Source: Pseudoips prasinana
Lineage: Eukaryota > Arthropoda > Insecta > Lepidoptera > Nolidae
Reading direction: 5' to 3'
Assembly: GCA_951640165.1 (NCBI GenBank)
Contig: OX621255.1
Span: 5,642,001-5,706,000 of the forward strand
DNA length: 64,000 nt
Part shown: positions 12,984 to 25,560 of the stretch, in pieces
How the letters are laid out: each line of letters opens with the position of its first letter
Numbering within the stretch: the first letter of the stretch is position 1
Made by a program: the position numbers and the translations under genes
Notes under the pieces: generated by a model
What the model saw: only the letters and a program-made list of their open reading frames with translations
Databases searched by the model: none
Told to the model about the DNA's origin: nothing

Positions 12984-13078
12984 AGGGGCTCTACCGGCTA
13001 AGTCTCCGAACATCGATTTCTTAAATGGCGTTCAAATAAATAAAGGTTAAAAATGACTTAATCAATCGTTAATGTTTA
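12984..13078 (+). mobile_element. Solo arm of the GGGCTCTACCG MITE
   Basis: Nearly identical to the complement of the right arm of the element at 58897-59137 (GGGGCTCTACCGGCTAAGT, AATGGCGTTCAAATAAATAA). Confidence 0.7.
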
Positions 13079-13587
13079 AGTGGCATATTCATATCATACC
13101 TTTAATATCTAACTAGCTTCCGACCCAGTATTCATTTCACCCGCGTAAATTATTCGCTCGTCTAGAAGTAATTTTTCTATTCATTGGGAGCTTCTTTTTT
13201 CTTTCATATTAATATATTAATATATTTTATTATTACTTATAACGTCGAGACAAACAAAAATTCTAAAGATTGTTACTTAGGGACTAACTTTATTTAAATT
13301 TCTCAGTATCAAGATGGGTGCTAGATAAATACAGCCAACAGTCAAACGAAATTCAAATTTCCTTGAATATAATGAGGTTATAAGTAGTTATAGATCATGT
13401 CAGATAAAGAACGCGTAAATTAACGACGACATTTGGTTAACAAGATGATGATGAAGACAGTTGTTTATAAATTACACCCAGACATATCTACAATTGGACA
13501 TGTGTAAAGTTCCCGGAGATGCGGGTATTTATTTCACTCGTGCGGGCATTGTCTTTAAAAAAAGAAAGAATTTTGTGCGGAGACTTT

Positions 13588-13756
13588 ATCTACTATATAA
13601 AAATAAGTCGGGTTTTCCTTCCTGACGCTATAACTCCAGAACGCACGAACCGATTTCCACGGCTTTGCATTCGTTGGAAAGGTCTCGGGCCCCGTGAGGT
13701 TTATATCAAAGAAAATTTATAAAATTTAACGCGGGTAACACCGCGGGGCACAGCTA
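13588..13756 (+). mobile_element. Short Helitron-like element
   Basis: It starts TCTACTATATAAAAATAAG and ends AACACCGCGGGGCACAGCTAG; 169 bp. Confidence 0.6.
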
Positions 13757-13917
13757 GTATTAAATAAAAATCGTGCTCATCACACAAATATTTGGCTTTG
13801 GTCCCACCTAGGATTTATTTATTTAATTAAAATAACTACGTACTTCTGACTTAGCATTGAGGGTCACTAAACACTATACTATATTCACAACTCTTATTTT
13901 ATTTTAAATAATTATAA

Positions 13918-14208
13918 TCTATATATATAAAAATGAAACCCGTTTTCCGTTGTCACGACATCAAGCGTGAACGGTTGGACCGATTTCACTATTTCTTTTT
14001 TTATTGTGTTTGTTATTGTCAGGAGAAGGTTTTATGTAAAAAAAAGAATTTAAATTTGCGCGGAAAATAAGAAAATTTAAGAATACTTCACAACCAAATA
14101 TTATTTCTAATCTAACCTTAGCGCTTTGGACAATATAACCTTTTTTAATGTAACTTTTTTTTATTTGACATAGTATTGACAGATAGCAAGGTCTGTCGGG
14201 TCAGCTAG
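13918..14208 (+). mobile_element. Short Helitron-like element
   Basis: It starts TCTATATATATAAAAATG and ends GTCTGTCGGGTCAGCTAG; ~290 bp, non-coding. Confidence 0.6.
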
Positions 14209-14219
14209 TAACATAATAA

Positions 14220-14515
14220 ATAATGAGCCGAGACTGACAAGTTGTCAAAGTACTTAGATTTCACGAGGTCGAGATGTGGGATGTGAACTCAACAATATTT
14301 GTCACGATAGTCGTCTCCGTAAACGGTCTCATAACAAAGAGCCTCGACTAACATCTTAAGGGGCGCTCGCTGGATCACTGGGTCAAGGGTGGGATTCAAA
14401 AGGCAGCAATAATGGCAACGGCACGCATTGTGAGAAGGTTCCTTTCTCTGTCGCCCTGACCACCGGCGGCCTAGCCTAGAGCGTGACACCCCGCCGCAGG
14501 ATGAACTCTATTTTT
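14220..14515 (+). mobile_element. LINE 3' terminal fragment
   Basis: The + strand translates to a degraded tail ending KAAIMATARIVRRFLSLSP and stop, then a GC-rich segment (CACCGGCGGCCTAGCCTAGA). The same 3' segment recurs at about 4285-4330. Typical of a LINE end. Confidence 0.5.
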
Positions 14516-15304
14516 AGGGTTCCGTAGCCAAATAGCAAAAAAACGGAACCCTTATAGATTCGTCATGTCTGTCTGTCTGCCGGTCCATCCGTATGTCAGA
14601 GCATCTTTTTTCCGAAACCATAAGAGCTGTACTGTTGAAACTTGGTAAGTAGATGTATTTTGTGAAACGCATTAAGATTTTCACACAAAAATAGAAAAAG
14701 AATAATAATTTTGGGGGTTCCCCATACATAGAACTGAAACTCAAAAAAAATATTTCCTCTTATCCATACATGTGGGTCTATGGATAGGTCTTCAAAAATG
14801 ATATTGAGGTTCCTAATATCATTTTTGAAGTTATACTTCTTTGGGCGCGATGGAGAAAAATGATGAGAGTGAATTTTTACGATGCGCGCGCACACCGACA
14901 CCAAAAAATTTAACAGCATGAAGTTAGTTCTAGGTGGTATGAAAATTGATAACTATGTTCAAGTTGTATATTAAGAAGTATAACTTCTAACGCGTGTACA
15001 TAAGTACACACAAGTTTAATTTTTTCGAAACTGAATAGTTTGCGCGAGAGACACTTCCAAAGTGGAAAAATGAGTGTTCCCCCCCCCCCCCCCCTGTAAC
15101 TTCTAAAATAAGAGAATGATAAAACTAAAAAAATATTTATGATTTACATTACCATGTAAACTAACAACGAAAATTGGTCATAAATCGTAAACCGCAATTT
15201 ACCGTTCATTTAATCAACTGAAATACTTGCTGCTGCGGTCGGACTCGCCCATAAAGGGTTCCCCTTTATGGGCGAGTCCGACTCGCACTTGGCCGGCTTT
15301 TTTA
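14511..15304 (+). mobile_element. GGTTCCGTAG-family element
   Basis: It starts TTTTTAGGGTTCCGTAGCC and ends with ACTCGCACTTGGCCGGC, with an internal run of ~16 C. Near its right end 15237-15285 is a local inverted duplication (GGACTCGCCCATAAAGGG). A widespread non-coding insect repeat; class not resolved. Confidence 0.65.
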
Positions 15305-15825
15305 CATATTTATTTATATTTTTATTCTGCATTTATTTTATAATTATAAATGTATAAAAATTAAGAATTTAAATAAATAAGTTGATATAATAAATACATT
15401 TATTGTTCTAAGATATACATTGGTTTTATACAATAATTATTAGTTTTAGGTAGTCAAATTTACAAATATCATAATATCTTTTTAATCAGTGTTGTATTTC
15501 ATTCTATCTTATTATGAAACATGGCGGCAAAAGTTACTGTCATCGTGACGAAAGGGTCACAGATACCACACAGTTATCAGCGCTCCTATTTTATCAAATG
15601 TATCTAATTAATTTATACATAAACAAGGAGTACGTGTCTTGTTGAAAATATCTCCCAAACGCAATCTCCCTCACGTCATTGATTGGCATATTTTTTGTGG
15701 TTAGCAACGCTGTGAGATTCGTTAAACTATGGCAGAAAGCTATTGGGTTGCATAAGACAAAAGGATAATTACCACCTATATGATAACAATAATATATCCC
15801 GGGCCGTAACATTATTCACACACGG

Positions 15826-15935
15826 CCATCTGATCCCAAACTAGCTCTGCTTAGTCTGCTTACTATGGAAACCAAATAATTCATATACTACATATACTAT
15901 TTCTCTTAATTACACCCAGACTCAGGAGGAACACT
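15826..15935 (-). mobile_element. SINE-B body fragment
   Basis: GGCCATCTGATCCCAAACTA and the downstream ATTACACCCAGACTCAGG are shared with the other SINE-B copies; the tRNA-like head is missing. Confidence 0.6.
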
Positions 15936-16019
15936 ATTCCCTCCACCTTCCCATGGTCCCTCCAACCATCTTGGTTCTACATATATATATATTTTTAAAG
16001 ACATGCCCGCACTAGGGAA

Positions 16020-16195
16020 TCCAATCCCTGTGTCGCGGGGTATTTTACAAATATATAATAGACGGACACAAATTACATCCAGACTCAGAACAACTATTTA
16101 TGGGTCCCACAAATAGTTGTCCGGGGCGGGACTCGAACCCGCGACACGAAGCGGCGATTCGACTGTCTTAGCCGCTGCGCCACACGTGCAGTCAT
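16020..16195 (-). mobile_element. SINE-E (tRNA-derived)
   Basis: The - strand reads GTGTGGCGCAGCGGCTAAGA with B-box GGTTCGAGTCCCG, then a short body ending in ACCCCGCGACACAGG. Confidence 0.75.
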
Positions 16196-16596
16196 AAGTG
16201 TATGTGGACCGAATCCCGGGAATTGCGCGCGCTACTTGCTCTGTGCTCTTTCACGCGCGCAATTGCTTGACTCTCTACAATTTCCTCAGGAGGAATAGAC
16301 ATATATATGTCGGAGATTCAGAGGGATTTAATTCCGAAACATCGTCGGTGTCCGCCACATACACGTGGTTAAAGAGAATCAGTGCGTCCACCCACGTCAC
16401 ATGTGACAGTTCATAGACAACGTCGACTCGAACTACTGACTCAGTGAGTAGTGTTTTCCAAACGCTAATAGATGGCGTTACTAGTACGTAAACAATCCTT
16501 TTACTTTATTTCTCCCACGTATATATATATATATACTTATACTATCTATATAAGTATATATATATTGTCCTGAGCCTGGGTGTAATTATCTACAAT

Positions 16597-16982
16597 ATGT
16601 AACTTAATTAACGCACATCCTGAAAATAGTTTGTTCAGAATCGTTTACTGAATCGATTTATATCAATTTTAATACAGGAAATTTATTTTTCACATTAATT
16701 AAAATTACGGAAGTTATTGTTTTATTAACCCTGTACAGTAAAAACAAATTGAAATGGACCGTAAGTAAAAGTAATAAAACTTTTAAAATCGCAGTTTTAT
16801 TTCTATTCATTCAAATTCCATCATTCAATACAAAATAAAGAAAAATAAACTTTATTCCAAGAAACTAATTTAGTAAATAGCAATGCATATACATGTTAAA
16901 TAAAAAATTCAGTGTATGTATTATGATTACAACATAATATTCTAATTGGGGTGTCTGAGGGTGTGCGTTGATTACGTTACAT
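16597..16982. mobile_element. Short DNA transposon inserted in SINE-B
   Basis: Terminal inverted repeats of about 20 bp (ATGTAACTTAATTAACGCAC and its near complement at the right end). The second copy is at 35410-35796. No coding capacity. Confidence 0.7.
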
Positions 16983-17260
16983 GTTGTATATAAGTATGTA
17001 TTTACAAATGAAAAGTAGTATATCAGTTATCTGGTTTCCATATTACAAGCTCTGCTTAGTTTGGGATCAGAATTGTTGTAGGTATTTTTTACTTTTTTAT
17101 TTGTATTTATTGATATAAAATTATTGTCATTGTGTTAACGAGCGCTAATCGCGCCGACAAACTGTTGTGCAGTTTGGTGGGTTTGTATTTTATGTAACAT
17201 GTTTTATATTTAATAAAATCCTATTCAATAAAAAAAAAAACAAATAATAATAATATCTAC

Positions 17261-17498
17261 GGACAATGTCACACAGATCTTTCTAGCCCCAAACTAAGCA
17301 AAGCTTGTACTATGGGTACCAGTCGACGATGTACATACCTACTTATATAGATAGATAAATACTTAAATACATAGAAAACATCCATGACTCAGAAACAAAT
17401 ATTCGTGCTCATCACACAAATATTTGCACTTACCAGGATTCGAACCCAGGACCACCAGCTTCGTAGGCAGGAGCACTACCAACTAGGCTATGGTGACG
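17261..17498 (-). mobile_element. SINE-A (tRNA-derived)
   Basis: Same family: B-box GGTTCGAATCCTG on the - strand and a body of the same length. It forms the right end of a composite repeat duplicated at 35383-36306. Confidence 0.8.
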
Positions 17499-17511
17499 GT
17501 GATCGTGTTGA

Positions 17512-17595
17512 TGCACACAAATATTTGTCCTGGGTGGGAATCGAACCCACGATCTGCGGCCTTTTAGGCAAGTATCTATCAACCACGCCAACAGA
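17512..17595 (-). mobile_element. SINE-B head fragment
   Basis: The complement carries GGTTCGATTCCCACCC and a GGCGTGGTTGATAG-like A-box region, ending next to the SINE-A copy. Confidence 0.6.
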
Positions 17596-17689
17596 GTGAT
17601 GTAAAAAAAGTAATGTAATAGTGTAAATGTATTTATTCCATAAAGTTCTGGAGTAGAACACCATTTATATAACTTTATTACTGCCTGTG

Positions 17690-17770
17690 CGTAGTGCAAA
17701 GATCGTGACAAATGGAAATCCGTTGTCTCTGCCTACCCCTCTGGGAAACAGGCGTGAGTCTATATATATA
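17690..17770 (+). mobile_element. 3' stub of the RTE-like LINE
   Basis: AAGATCGTGACAAATGGAAA through GGAAACAGGCGTGAGTCTAT matches the extreme 3' end of the element ending at 46556, followed by a (TA)n tail. A 5'-truncated insertion. Confidence 0.75.
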
Positions 17771-17907
17771 TTACTACCTATATATTGCAAGATATATCAA
17801 TAGTTGAATAGGACTATTGGACTCCGACATTTAAGATAAGATAAAATAAATACACCATATACATAGCATAGTTTACAGGATTCATAAATTATTAATATTA
17901 CTTACTT

Positions 17908-18150
17908 ACGTATGGGCAGTGGTTACCCTAGTGTCAGAGTTGTTCAAGCCGCCCAGTAGGCCTCTGACATGGCTTAACGGCTGTTGTCTAATGACTAGAA
18001 CCGGGACCGATAGCTTAACGTGCCCTCCGAAACACGGAGACGGTCAGAAATTAAACCACTTTGGCGGTCACCCATCTATGGACTGACCGCGAGCCTAGTT
18101 GCTTAACCTCGCCGATCACTTACGGACCAGAGAGAGCGTCTAGCTATGAG
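17908..18150 (-). mobile_element. SINE-D (5S rRNA-like)
   Basis: The - strand reads GTTAAGCAACTAGGCTCGCG then GGTCAGTCCATAGATGGGTG ACCGCC. This is close to the A-box/intermediate/C-box region of 5S rRNA (TTAAGCAACGTCGGG..., GGTTAGTACTTGGATGGGTG). A ~130-bp unrelated body follows. Confidence 0.7.
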
Positions 18151-18224
18151 AGCCGGTATTATCATTATCAGTGATCTTTTATTTTATTTAAAGGCAACAC
18201 TAAATAAATTAGTCATTGTATCGC

Positions 18225-18375
18225 GGGGTAATTTACAGACATATAAAAGTACCTAACTTCCAGAGTCAGAACTATTACTTATGGGTCACACAAATAGTAG
18301 TCCTGCGCGGGAAATGAATCCGGGAACGAAGTAGAGACGCGACTGCCTTAACCGCTGCGCCACACATGCAGTCGG
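18225..18375 (-). mobile_element. SINE-E (tRNA-derived)
   Basis: TGTGGCGCAGCGGTTAAGGC on the - strand; B-box degraded (GGATTCATTTCCC). Confidence 0.7.
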
Positions 18376-18436
18376 TAAGATGGACATATATATTGTAATC
18401 AATTAGGAGCAGGAGTAGTGTTAGGTAGACATTTCT

Positions 18437-18565
18437 TTTTACTATTTTTATGTGTCAACTCAGTAGGAATCCTTTGTCTAATAATTGCTGGGAAAATCCT
18501 AAACAGCCCTTTTCTTTTTCCCATATAAACGTTTTCTAAAACAAAAGTTTAGCCGGGTCAGCTAG
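18437..18565 (+). mobile_element. Helitron-like end (left of the 18629 element)
   Basis: It ends GCCGGGTCAGCTAG. Its last ~90 bp before that (ATCCTAAACAGCCC, CCATATAAACGTTTTC) are inverted at 21485-21600 on the other side of the larger element. Confidence 0.55.
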
Positions 18566-18628
18566 TAAATAATAATTATTTTAAATTAATATTTACTAGC
18601 TGGCCCGGCAGACTTCGTACTGCCTCAA

Positions 18629-21478
18629 TCTATCTATATAAATAAAAAGAGAAGTCCTGACTGACTGACTCATCAACGCCCAGCTCAAACCCTTGGACCT
18701 AGAACGCTGAAATTTTGCGCAAATGTTTTCTTTATACTGTAGACAAGGAATAAGTAAGGATTTTCGAAATTCAACCCCTAAAGGGGTAAAACGGGGGCGC
18801 AAAGTTAGTATGAAACTTTGCCGTTTGTGAAGATAAAGTCATGAAAATTGGTGTATGACTTTACAGTTAAAAATAAAAATTATGTATTTCAGGATTTTTG
18901 GAAATTCTACCCCCAAGGGCGAAAATGTGATGTTAATTTGTATGAAAATGTGACAATTTATAAACTTAAAACGCATGAAAATTAGTATTTTACCTTTTAG
19001 TTAAAAATAAAAGATATGTATTTCAGGATTTTTGGAAATTCCTACCCCAAGAACGTAAAATAGGGGGTGTAAGTTTGTATGAAAAATGTGACAATTTTAA
19101 GTGAAACGCATGAAAATTGGTATTTAGCATTTCGGTTAAAAATTAAAAATATGTATTTCAGGATTTTTGGGAATTCCAGCCCTTTAGGGCGTAAAATAGG
19201 GTATGTAAGTTTGTTTGCAGAATACGACATTTTTGAAGTTAAACCCATGAGAATTAGTATTTGGTCTTTCAGTTAAAAATAATAATAATAAATTGCTTAT
19301 TTCGATTACAAAAGGCTAACAGATACACATATTTGGAGAACACCTTTTAAGCAAAGGATTGCTTGTCTTAGGAGTCTCCGCTCTTCCACTTATCATTATT
19401 ATTGTAATCAAGATGTAGACAAAAGCATGCAAGATTAAAATACAGGGTGACTTAATATTATACATTAATCATTAGCATTAAAATTAACAACCTGCTCTGC
19501 AAGAGCATGACCAAAAATGCAGAGAAAGCCAAATCGCACAAGTATGTGTGATGTGTGTGTAACAGTGAGTGCGTGAGTGAGGTGTGAATGAGTATGGGTG
19601 TGAGTGTAAGTAGTGAGGTAGAGTGGTGTGCGGTTATTGTGAGGACGCTACAATAGATTCAATATCTTCGTAGGATTTAGTTTTAAGCCATTCGGTTACA
19701 ACTTTTTTACAGTTCCAGAACTTCAAGGAATATATGTGTAATTCTCTATTCACCAAGTTATATAGGTAAGACGATTGGCTTGGGTATTGTCTTTTACCGA
19801 AATAAGAAATATATAGTTCAGGATTTTTGAAAATTCTACCCCGAAAGGTATTAAATAGGGGATATAAGTTTGTATGAAATATGCGATATTTTTGAAGTTA
19901 AACGCATGAAAATGATAATTAAAAATAAAAAGAAATTCCACCCCCAAGGACGAGGAGAGGAGATGTAAGTTTATATTGACTGACTGACATATCAACGCAC
20001 AGCCTGAACGGCTGGAGTTAGAGACTTGACATTTTGACAGTAGGTACCTTTTATGACGTAGGCATCCACTGAAGAAGGGTTTTTGAAAATACCACCCCTA
20101 AGGGAGTAAAATAAGGGATGAAATATTTTATGAAAATCCGTCATTTTGATGTTAAAGGCTTTGGTGTATTATATATTAGGCTATTGGTATTGTAATAATT
20201 AAAATATATATTTCAGGATTTTTGCAATTTCCACGCCCAAGGGCGTAAAATTGGGGATGTAAGTTTGTATGAAAAATGTGACAACAAGTTTTAAGTTAAA
20301 CGCATGAAAGTTGGTATTTCATTTCAGTTAAAAATTAAAAATATATATTTCAGGATTTACGAGAATTCCACCCCTAAGGGTGACAAATAGGGGATGTAAG
20401 TTTGTATGAAAAATGTAACATTTTTAAGGTAAACGCAAGAAAATTGGTATTTGGCCTTTCATTTAAAAATTAAAATATGTATTTCAGGATTTTTGGGAAT
20501 TCCACGTTCCAACTCTAAGGACGACTAAAATAGGGGATGTAAGTTTGTATGAAAATCGGTTTTTTTTGGAGTTAGGCGCATGTAAATTGGAATTTGGTCT
20601 TTCAGTTAAAAATACAGAGTTATTAATTAATAATTTGTTGTTAAAAAAAGTAATCCAATACTGTTTCAATAGATCGACACCAACAATTTACGCCAACTCA
20701 AATTTTAGAGAAATTCGTTTCTTTGCCAAGTTGCTTAAACTGTCGTGGTCGTTGTCGTCTAAGTAAAGATTTAGGGTTTTATACGACATTTTAATCAAAT
20801 TGTGATAAAAAACGAATTTACCTAAAATTCGAGTTAGCGTAGTATAAATTGTTCGTATCGAGATGATCGCACCCAAAAAATATCATCTTAATTGTACTGA
20901 TCTACATGTTCACAATTTTGTTACTAGATGGCGTTAATACCGCGGAACTTATTTGGTATATCGGTTAAAATAAATAAATGCTTGAAATAAAAGGTAGTCC
21001 AAAACTGAATCAATAGATGATCGCCTAAATCCCACCCAAAATATATGCACACATCTTAATTTTACCGCTTTACAAGTTTATACTTTTGTTAGTAGATGGC
21101 GTAATCATCGTTTTAGATCGCGGTATGGTTTCGTTCACAAAATGTCGCAACCTAATCTAATGGGAGTTACCTTTGTGATTAATGCATCGTTGATTATTAT
21201 TTTACTTTATTTGACTTACTGACTATACCTACTTAAGGACAATTGATTTGTATTCTTTGATTTTTTTTGGTTGATGATATCGGGTCCTTTTTTTAAAATA
21301 ACAGTAGCAAAGTAATCTTTAGTTTATTTCTTAGTTAGGTTATTTATATGTTAGGTTTTCTTAAATTTATATTGCTTATTTGTTTTAAAAGTTATATGTT
21401 TTAGATTAAGCTAGAAGTAAGTAGTTGCATTGGTCATCATTAAAAATTATTGCGGACGAAGTCGCGGGCACCAGCTAG
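18629..21478 (+). mobile_element. Larger Helitron-like element of the same family
   Basis: Same termini as 1296-2496 but 2.85 kb, with about ten ~150-bp units and a long 3' segment. A ~500-bp unrelated block containing (GT)n-rich sequence interrupts the array near 19285-19790. The scattered small ORFs reflect the repeated unit. Confidence 0.65.
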
Positions 21479-21936
21479 TCCATAAATAAAAGACCTAAAC
21501 TTTTGTTTTACTAAACGTTTATATGGGAGAAAGAAAAGGGCTGTTTTAGGATTTTCCCATCAATTATTAGATTTTTTCTCACCTTTTAAACCTTCCCTAG
21601 ACTTCCACGAACATTTCAAGACCAAGATAAGATAACTCCGATCAGCCGTTCTCGAGTTTTAGCGAGAATAACGAACAGCAAATGACAACATCTATATATA
21701 TATATACAGATATATAGATGTGGTACACTTAAACAAAGTACCAATTAATGTTTTGTTTATTTCATTTATCCAGTAATAGAACAGATAATAACTGTTTGTT
21801 CGTTACAGTGACCTTCCATGGTCCACTCACCTTAGATATAGGTAGATAGAATATACAGATTCATAAATAAACTTGTTTATGGAAACATGCATCTTCTTGT
21901 GACGATTTATTAAAATTCCACTGTCTTTATATATTA

Positions 21937-22249
21937 CTAGCTGTGCCCCGCGGTTTCACCCGCGTAATATTTCATAAATTATCATATCTCCTCCTCCGTA
22001 GGTGATAGCGTGATAATATGTAGCGTATATGTTGACCCGACCTCTTAGTATTATTCATGCAAATTTTGAATTAAATCCATGCAGTACTTTTTGAGTTTAG
22101 CCCGGACATACATACAGACAAACAGACACACAGACAAAAAACTATATTTTTGGCTTTGATATCGAAAGTAGATCACGCCCCAAAGTATTCTTTTTAAAAA
22201 CATTCAATGTACAGTTTTGACTTCCCTACGATTTTATTATATGTATAGA
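21937..22249 (-). mobile_element. Helitron-like element (CCGCGGGGCACAGCTAG family)
   Basis: The - strand runs from TCTATACATATAATAAAATC to the CCGCGGGGCACAGCTAG end; ~310 bp. Confidence 0.65.
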
Positions 22250-23159
22250 TATTGGTAATTTTGTATGTATATGTAATTAATTACGTAGATATTGTATATA
22301 ATTTATTTCTGACATGGTAGTATTACTATTGAGTTATAGTCGTTTATGTTTGTGATAAAGCACACACATTAACACTGTCTAGGGATATTTTGGATTTACT
22401 TTATTAAAAATAACATACAACATGTATATATTTTTATAAAGACCGTTTATCAGAATCCACTCAATTTTTTTGCGTAAACGAATTTTTATTCAAATAAAGA
22501 AAAAATGTAAAAACGGTAGCACTAACAATGAATTTATGTCTCAAGAAAAATTGAAATATAAGAATAGAATAGAATATAGTTTATTTGTAAGAATATAGAA
22601 CAATAAGTTGTTACAAATGCGAAAGTCTCATATATTCTACCATTTCTGTTGAAAAAATATAAAATATTATCTTATAACTGTAAAATGATTATTATCAATT
22701 TATATGTTCGATATATATTTACATATAATATATTTAGAACATTTAAATTGAACCATTTTAAAATGACTTATCATCTAAATACTCTTTTGTAGAATAATAA
22801 CATTTATTAATTGAAAATTGTTCTGTTTTTTTATTTTATTTATTTATTGGCTCAGCAGCAATTGTTTACACTTATTATCGATTACAGGATATATATGTCT
22901 ATAAACAAGTCTAGTGTACCTATCACTGAGAGGTAAGCACCGCATGTATAAATAAAACATACATCATTATAAAAAAAGATACATAAAAAAATATTTAATA
23001 AATAACAAACCCAACTGCGTAAATAATGCACCAAACTACGTACATAGACAAAGAACTGAAAAGAAAAAAACTAGCACTTAGATGTCCGGTGGTCTAAAAT
23101 TATTTAATGTACTATTAAATGAATACTATTGAAGAAAATAAAATATATTCTATGTCAAA
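22250..23159. other. AT-rich intergenic DNA
   Basis: Contains an AATAG microsatellite followed by LINE-tail-like sequence (about 22555-22640); no gene. Confidence 0.35.
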
Positions 23160-23330
23160 GTTATTTAACTGATTCTATGCCAAAACTATAGGGATGTCGT
23201 CTGCAAATAAAGTGTATGTATAATGAGTTATATATTTATAGAAAAGAAAAAATACTGGTCTCAGCACACTGCCTTGTGGGACTCCATGCTTATTTACGAG
23301 ATAGTCCGATTGGCAATACTATTTAATTAG
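23160..23330 (-). pseudogene. LINE reverse transcriptase fragment (jockey/CR1-like)
   Basis: The - strand reads HGVPQGSVLRPVFFLFYKY and then TLFADDIPIVLA: the RT GxPQGSxLGP and ADD motifs at the usual spacing. Short and degraded. Confidence 0.65.
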
Positions 23331-24380
23331 AGTTCCACTTTCCAGAGTGGCATTTATTTATTTTTTTATGTCTTTTACTGTTTTCTTTTTAATCTATATT
23401 TTTTAATCTGTGATATCATAATGAATAAATAAACATCCGGGCCAAATACAAGCAGCTCTTTAAGCTGAGAGATAAGACAGTCATTGTTATTGTTATATGA
23501 CGGCAAATTTCGCAATCTCGTGATTAAATTGAGAGATTTGATATCATGAGGATTGTTTAGTAGCTTGCGGAGGTACAGAGTACTAATAATTAAACAAGCT
23601 AAAGACCTAACCTGGCTTTATCAAAAATTCAATTTAATTAAAACTTAAAATGCACGAACTGAGATCGACGATCGGCTCGATTCAAAGATGTCCCTTGCAA
23701 CTTGTGCACAGTTACACCCCAACATAATATTAAAGGTAACATTTTTCTTTAAATTTTACCTTGTCCACAAAGCGCATGAAATTCGGTTGTTGATAGTTCG
23801 ATGGACGTTGTTCTTAATGTCTTTGTCATTGCATTTAAAACAATTCGATTTCTGTAGGTACCTACCTACCTACCTATATATAGTTTTTCAAGTGAAGTGA
23901 AGTACTAAATCGTTTGGAGTTGGAGATGGGCGACCGTGTTAGACGTTAGATACTTTAGGTAGTCCAATATACCTAATAGATATTTTAGTATATGTCCATC
24001 AACACTCACACGCACAGTCATACGAAGTTTTCATCTTTTCATTGTAAATTTCTACTGTCTTAAAACCTATATGTGAGAATAGTTGTTACGCAACTTTAAA
24101 TCGATATAGCTCCTAAACGGCCGATCGAATCGAAAAATGATAAAAGAAAACAAAAATATTTTTTAAATACCTATTTAACGATACCCCACATGACATAGTT
24201 TGTTGACTTTAATTCTTTTAATTTTCACAATATGACGTCCAGTAGTCGCCATATTGAATTTTCACTAACGTCATGTCTTTAGTGACACTTGCCGGACTGA
24301 AAGGAATCGATTGACGTGTGAATCATTAAAATCGGCCCAGGCGTTTGGTCTGTATAGTGCTTCAAAGGAACATACGTTTT
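23331..24380. other. AT-rich intergenic DNA
   Basis: A 70-codon ORF at 23688 has no recognisable features; short (CTAC)n near 23860. No gene supported. Confidence 0.35.
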
Positions 24381-24700
24381 GACGGGCCTGTTGGCGTGGT
24401 TGGCAAATGCTTGTTTTTCACGCCGGAGGTCGTGGGTTCGATTCCCACCCAGGACAGATATTTGTGTGCATGAACATGTCTGTTTGTTCATTTCTTTGTG
24501 TAGAGAAAATAAAAGAATTTTGAATTGAATTGAATTGAATTGTTTGTCCAGAGTCTGGGTGTAATTATCTATATAAGTATGTATTTACAAAAGAAAAGTA
24601 GTATATGTATTATATCAGTTATCTGGTTTCCATAGTACAAGCTCTGCTTAGTTTGGGATCAGATGGCCGTGTGTTAATAGTGTCCCAGAATATTATTTAT
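24381..24700 (+). mobile_element. SINE-B with (GAATT)n insertion
   Basis: GGCCTGTTGGCGTGGTTGG and B-box GGTTCGATTCCC. The body is interrupted near 24487-24545 by a short segment ending in a GAATT microsatellite. Confidence 0.75.
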
Positions 24701-24889
24701 TTATTTATACATAGGCTGATAAACACATTACCACTCCTTTGTGTCGCGCAGTCGGGTAAAAAAGAAAAACAAAGAAAACAGACATAATCACATTATTCAG
24801 TTATTAAAATTAAAAGGTCTTTAAACTAAATAAAACAAACAGATAAACACAAAAAGAAGCAATGATTTTGCAGGTAAGAGTTTAGCCAA

Positions 24890-25209
24890 TCTATACATAT
24901 AATAAAATCGTAGGAAAGTCAAAACTGTACATTGAATATTTTTCAAAAAGGATTCTTGGGGCGTGATCTACAATGGATATCGAAGCGAAAAATATAGTTT
25001 TTAGAATTTTTGTCTGTTTATCTGTTTGTCTGTATGTATGTCCGGGCTAAACTCAAAAAGTACTGCATGCATTAACTTCAAATTTTGCATGAATATTACT
25101 AAGAGGTCGGGTCAAAATATAGGCTACATATTATCACGACATCACCTACGGGGAAGAGCTGTGATAATTTATAAAGTTTAACGCGGGTAAAACCGCGGGG
25201 CACAGCTAG
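24890..25209 (+). mobile_element. Helitron-like element (CCGCGGGGCACAGCTAG family)
   Basis: Full-length copy: TCTATACATATAATAAAATC to ACCGCGGGGCACAGCTAG. Confidence 0.7.
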
Positions 25210-25394
25210 TTAAGGAATAATTTTTAAGAGTAATCAATAGTCAGTAAGACTCGTGACGTTAATAACATATATAATATATAAAATTAAGTTATCCAAGTCT
25301 TGGCGCGGTATATTGTCAATTTTGTTGTTTGTCAATAGTGTGTTTGTCAATTGTGTTGTTGGTTGTAATTAAACGTGCCCAGACAATATCAGCT

Positions 25395-25560
25395 TTTAAA
25401 AAGCTCACGCTTCGTGTCGCGGGTTCGAGTTCCGCGCGGGACAGCTATTTGAGTGACCCATAAATAGTTGTTCTGATTCTGGATGTAATTTGTGCCCGTC
25501 TATTATATGTTTGTAAACTACCTCGCGTCACAGTTATTAGTTTTCCTAGTGCGGGCGTTG
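25395..25560 (+). mobile_element. SINE-E, head truncated
   Basis: B-box GGTTCGAGTTCCG and a body shared with the other two copies; the A-box region is lost. Confidence 0.65.

Larger units (their letters stand above)
16562..17498. repeat. Composite repeat, copy 1
   Basis: Order: SINE-B segment, a ~386-bp DNA element (16597-16982), SINE-B body, a unique link (TTAACGAGCGCTAATC), then a SINE-A. The same order and junctions recur at 35383-36306 with few differences. Confidence 0.85.

Noticed and set aside
18060..18125. Possible 5S rRNA gene
   Set aside because: Only the internal-promoter part resembles 5S; the rest of the ~120-nt gene is missing and the sequence continues into a SINE body.
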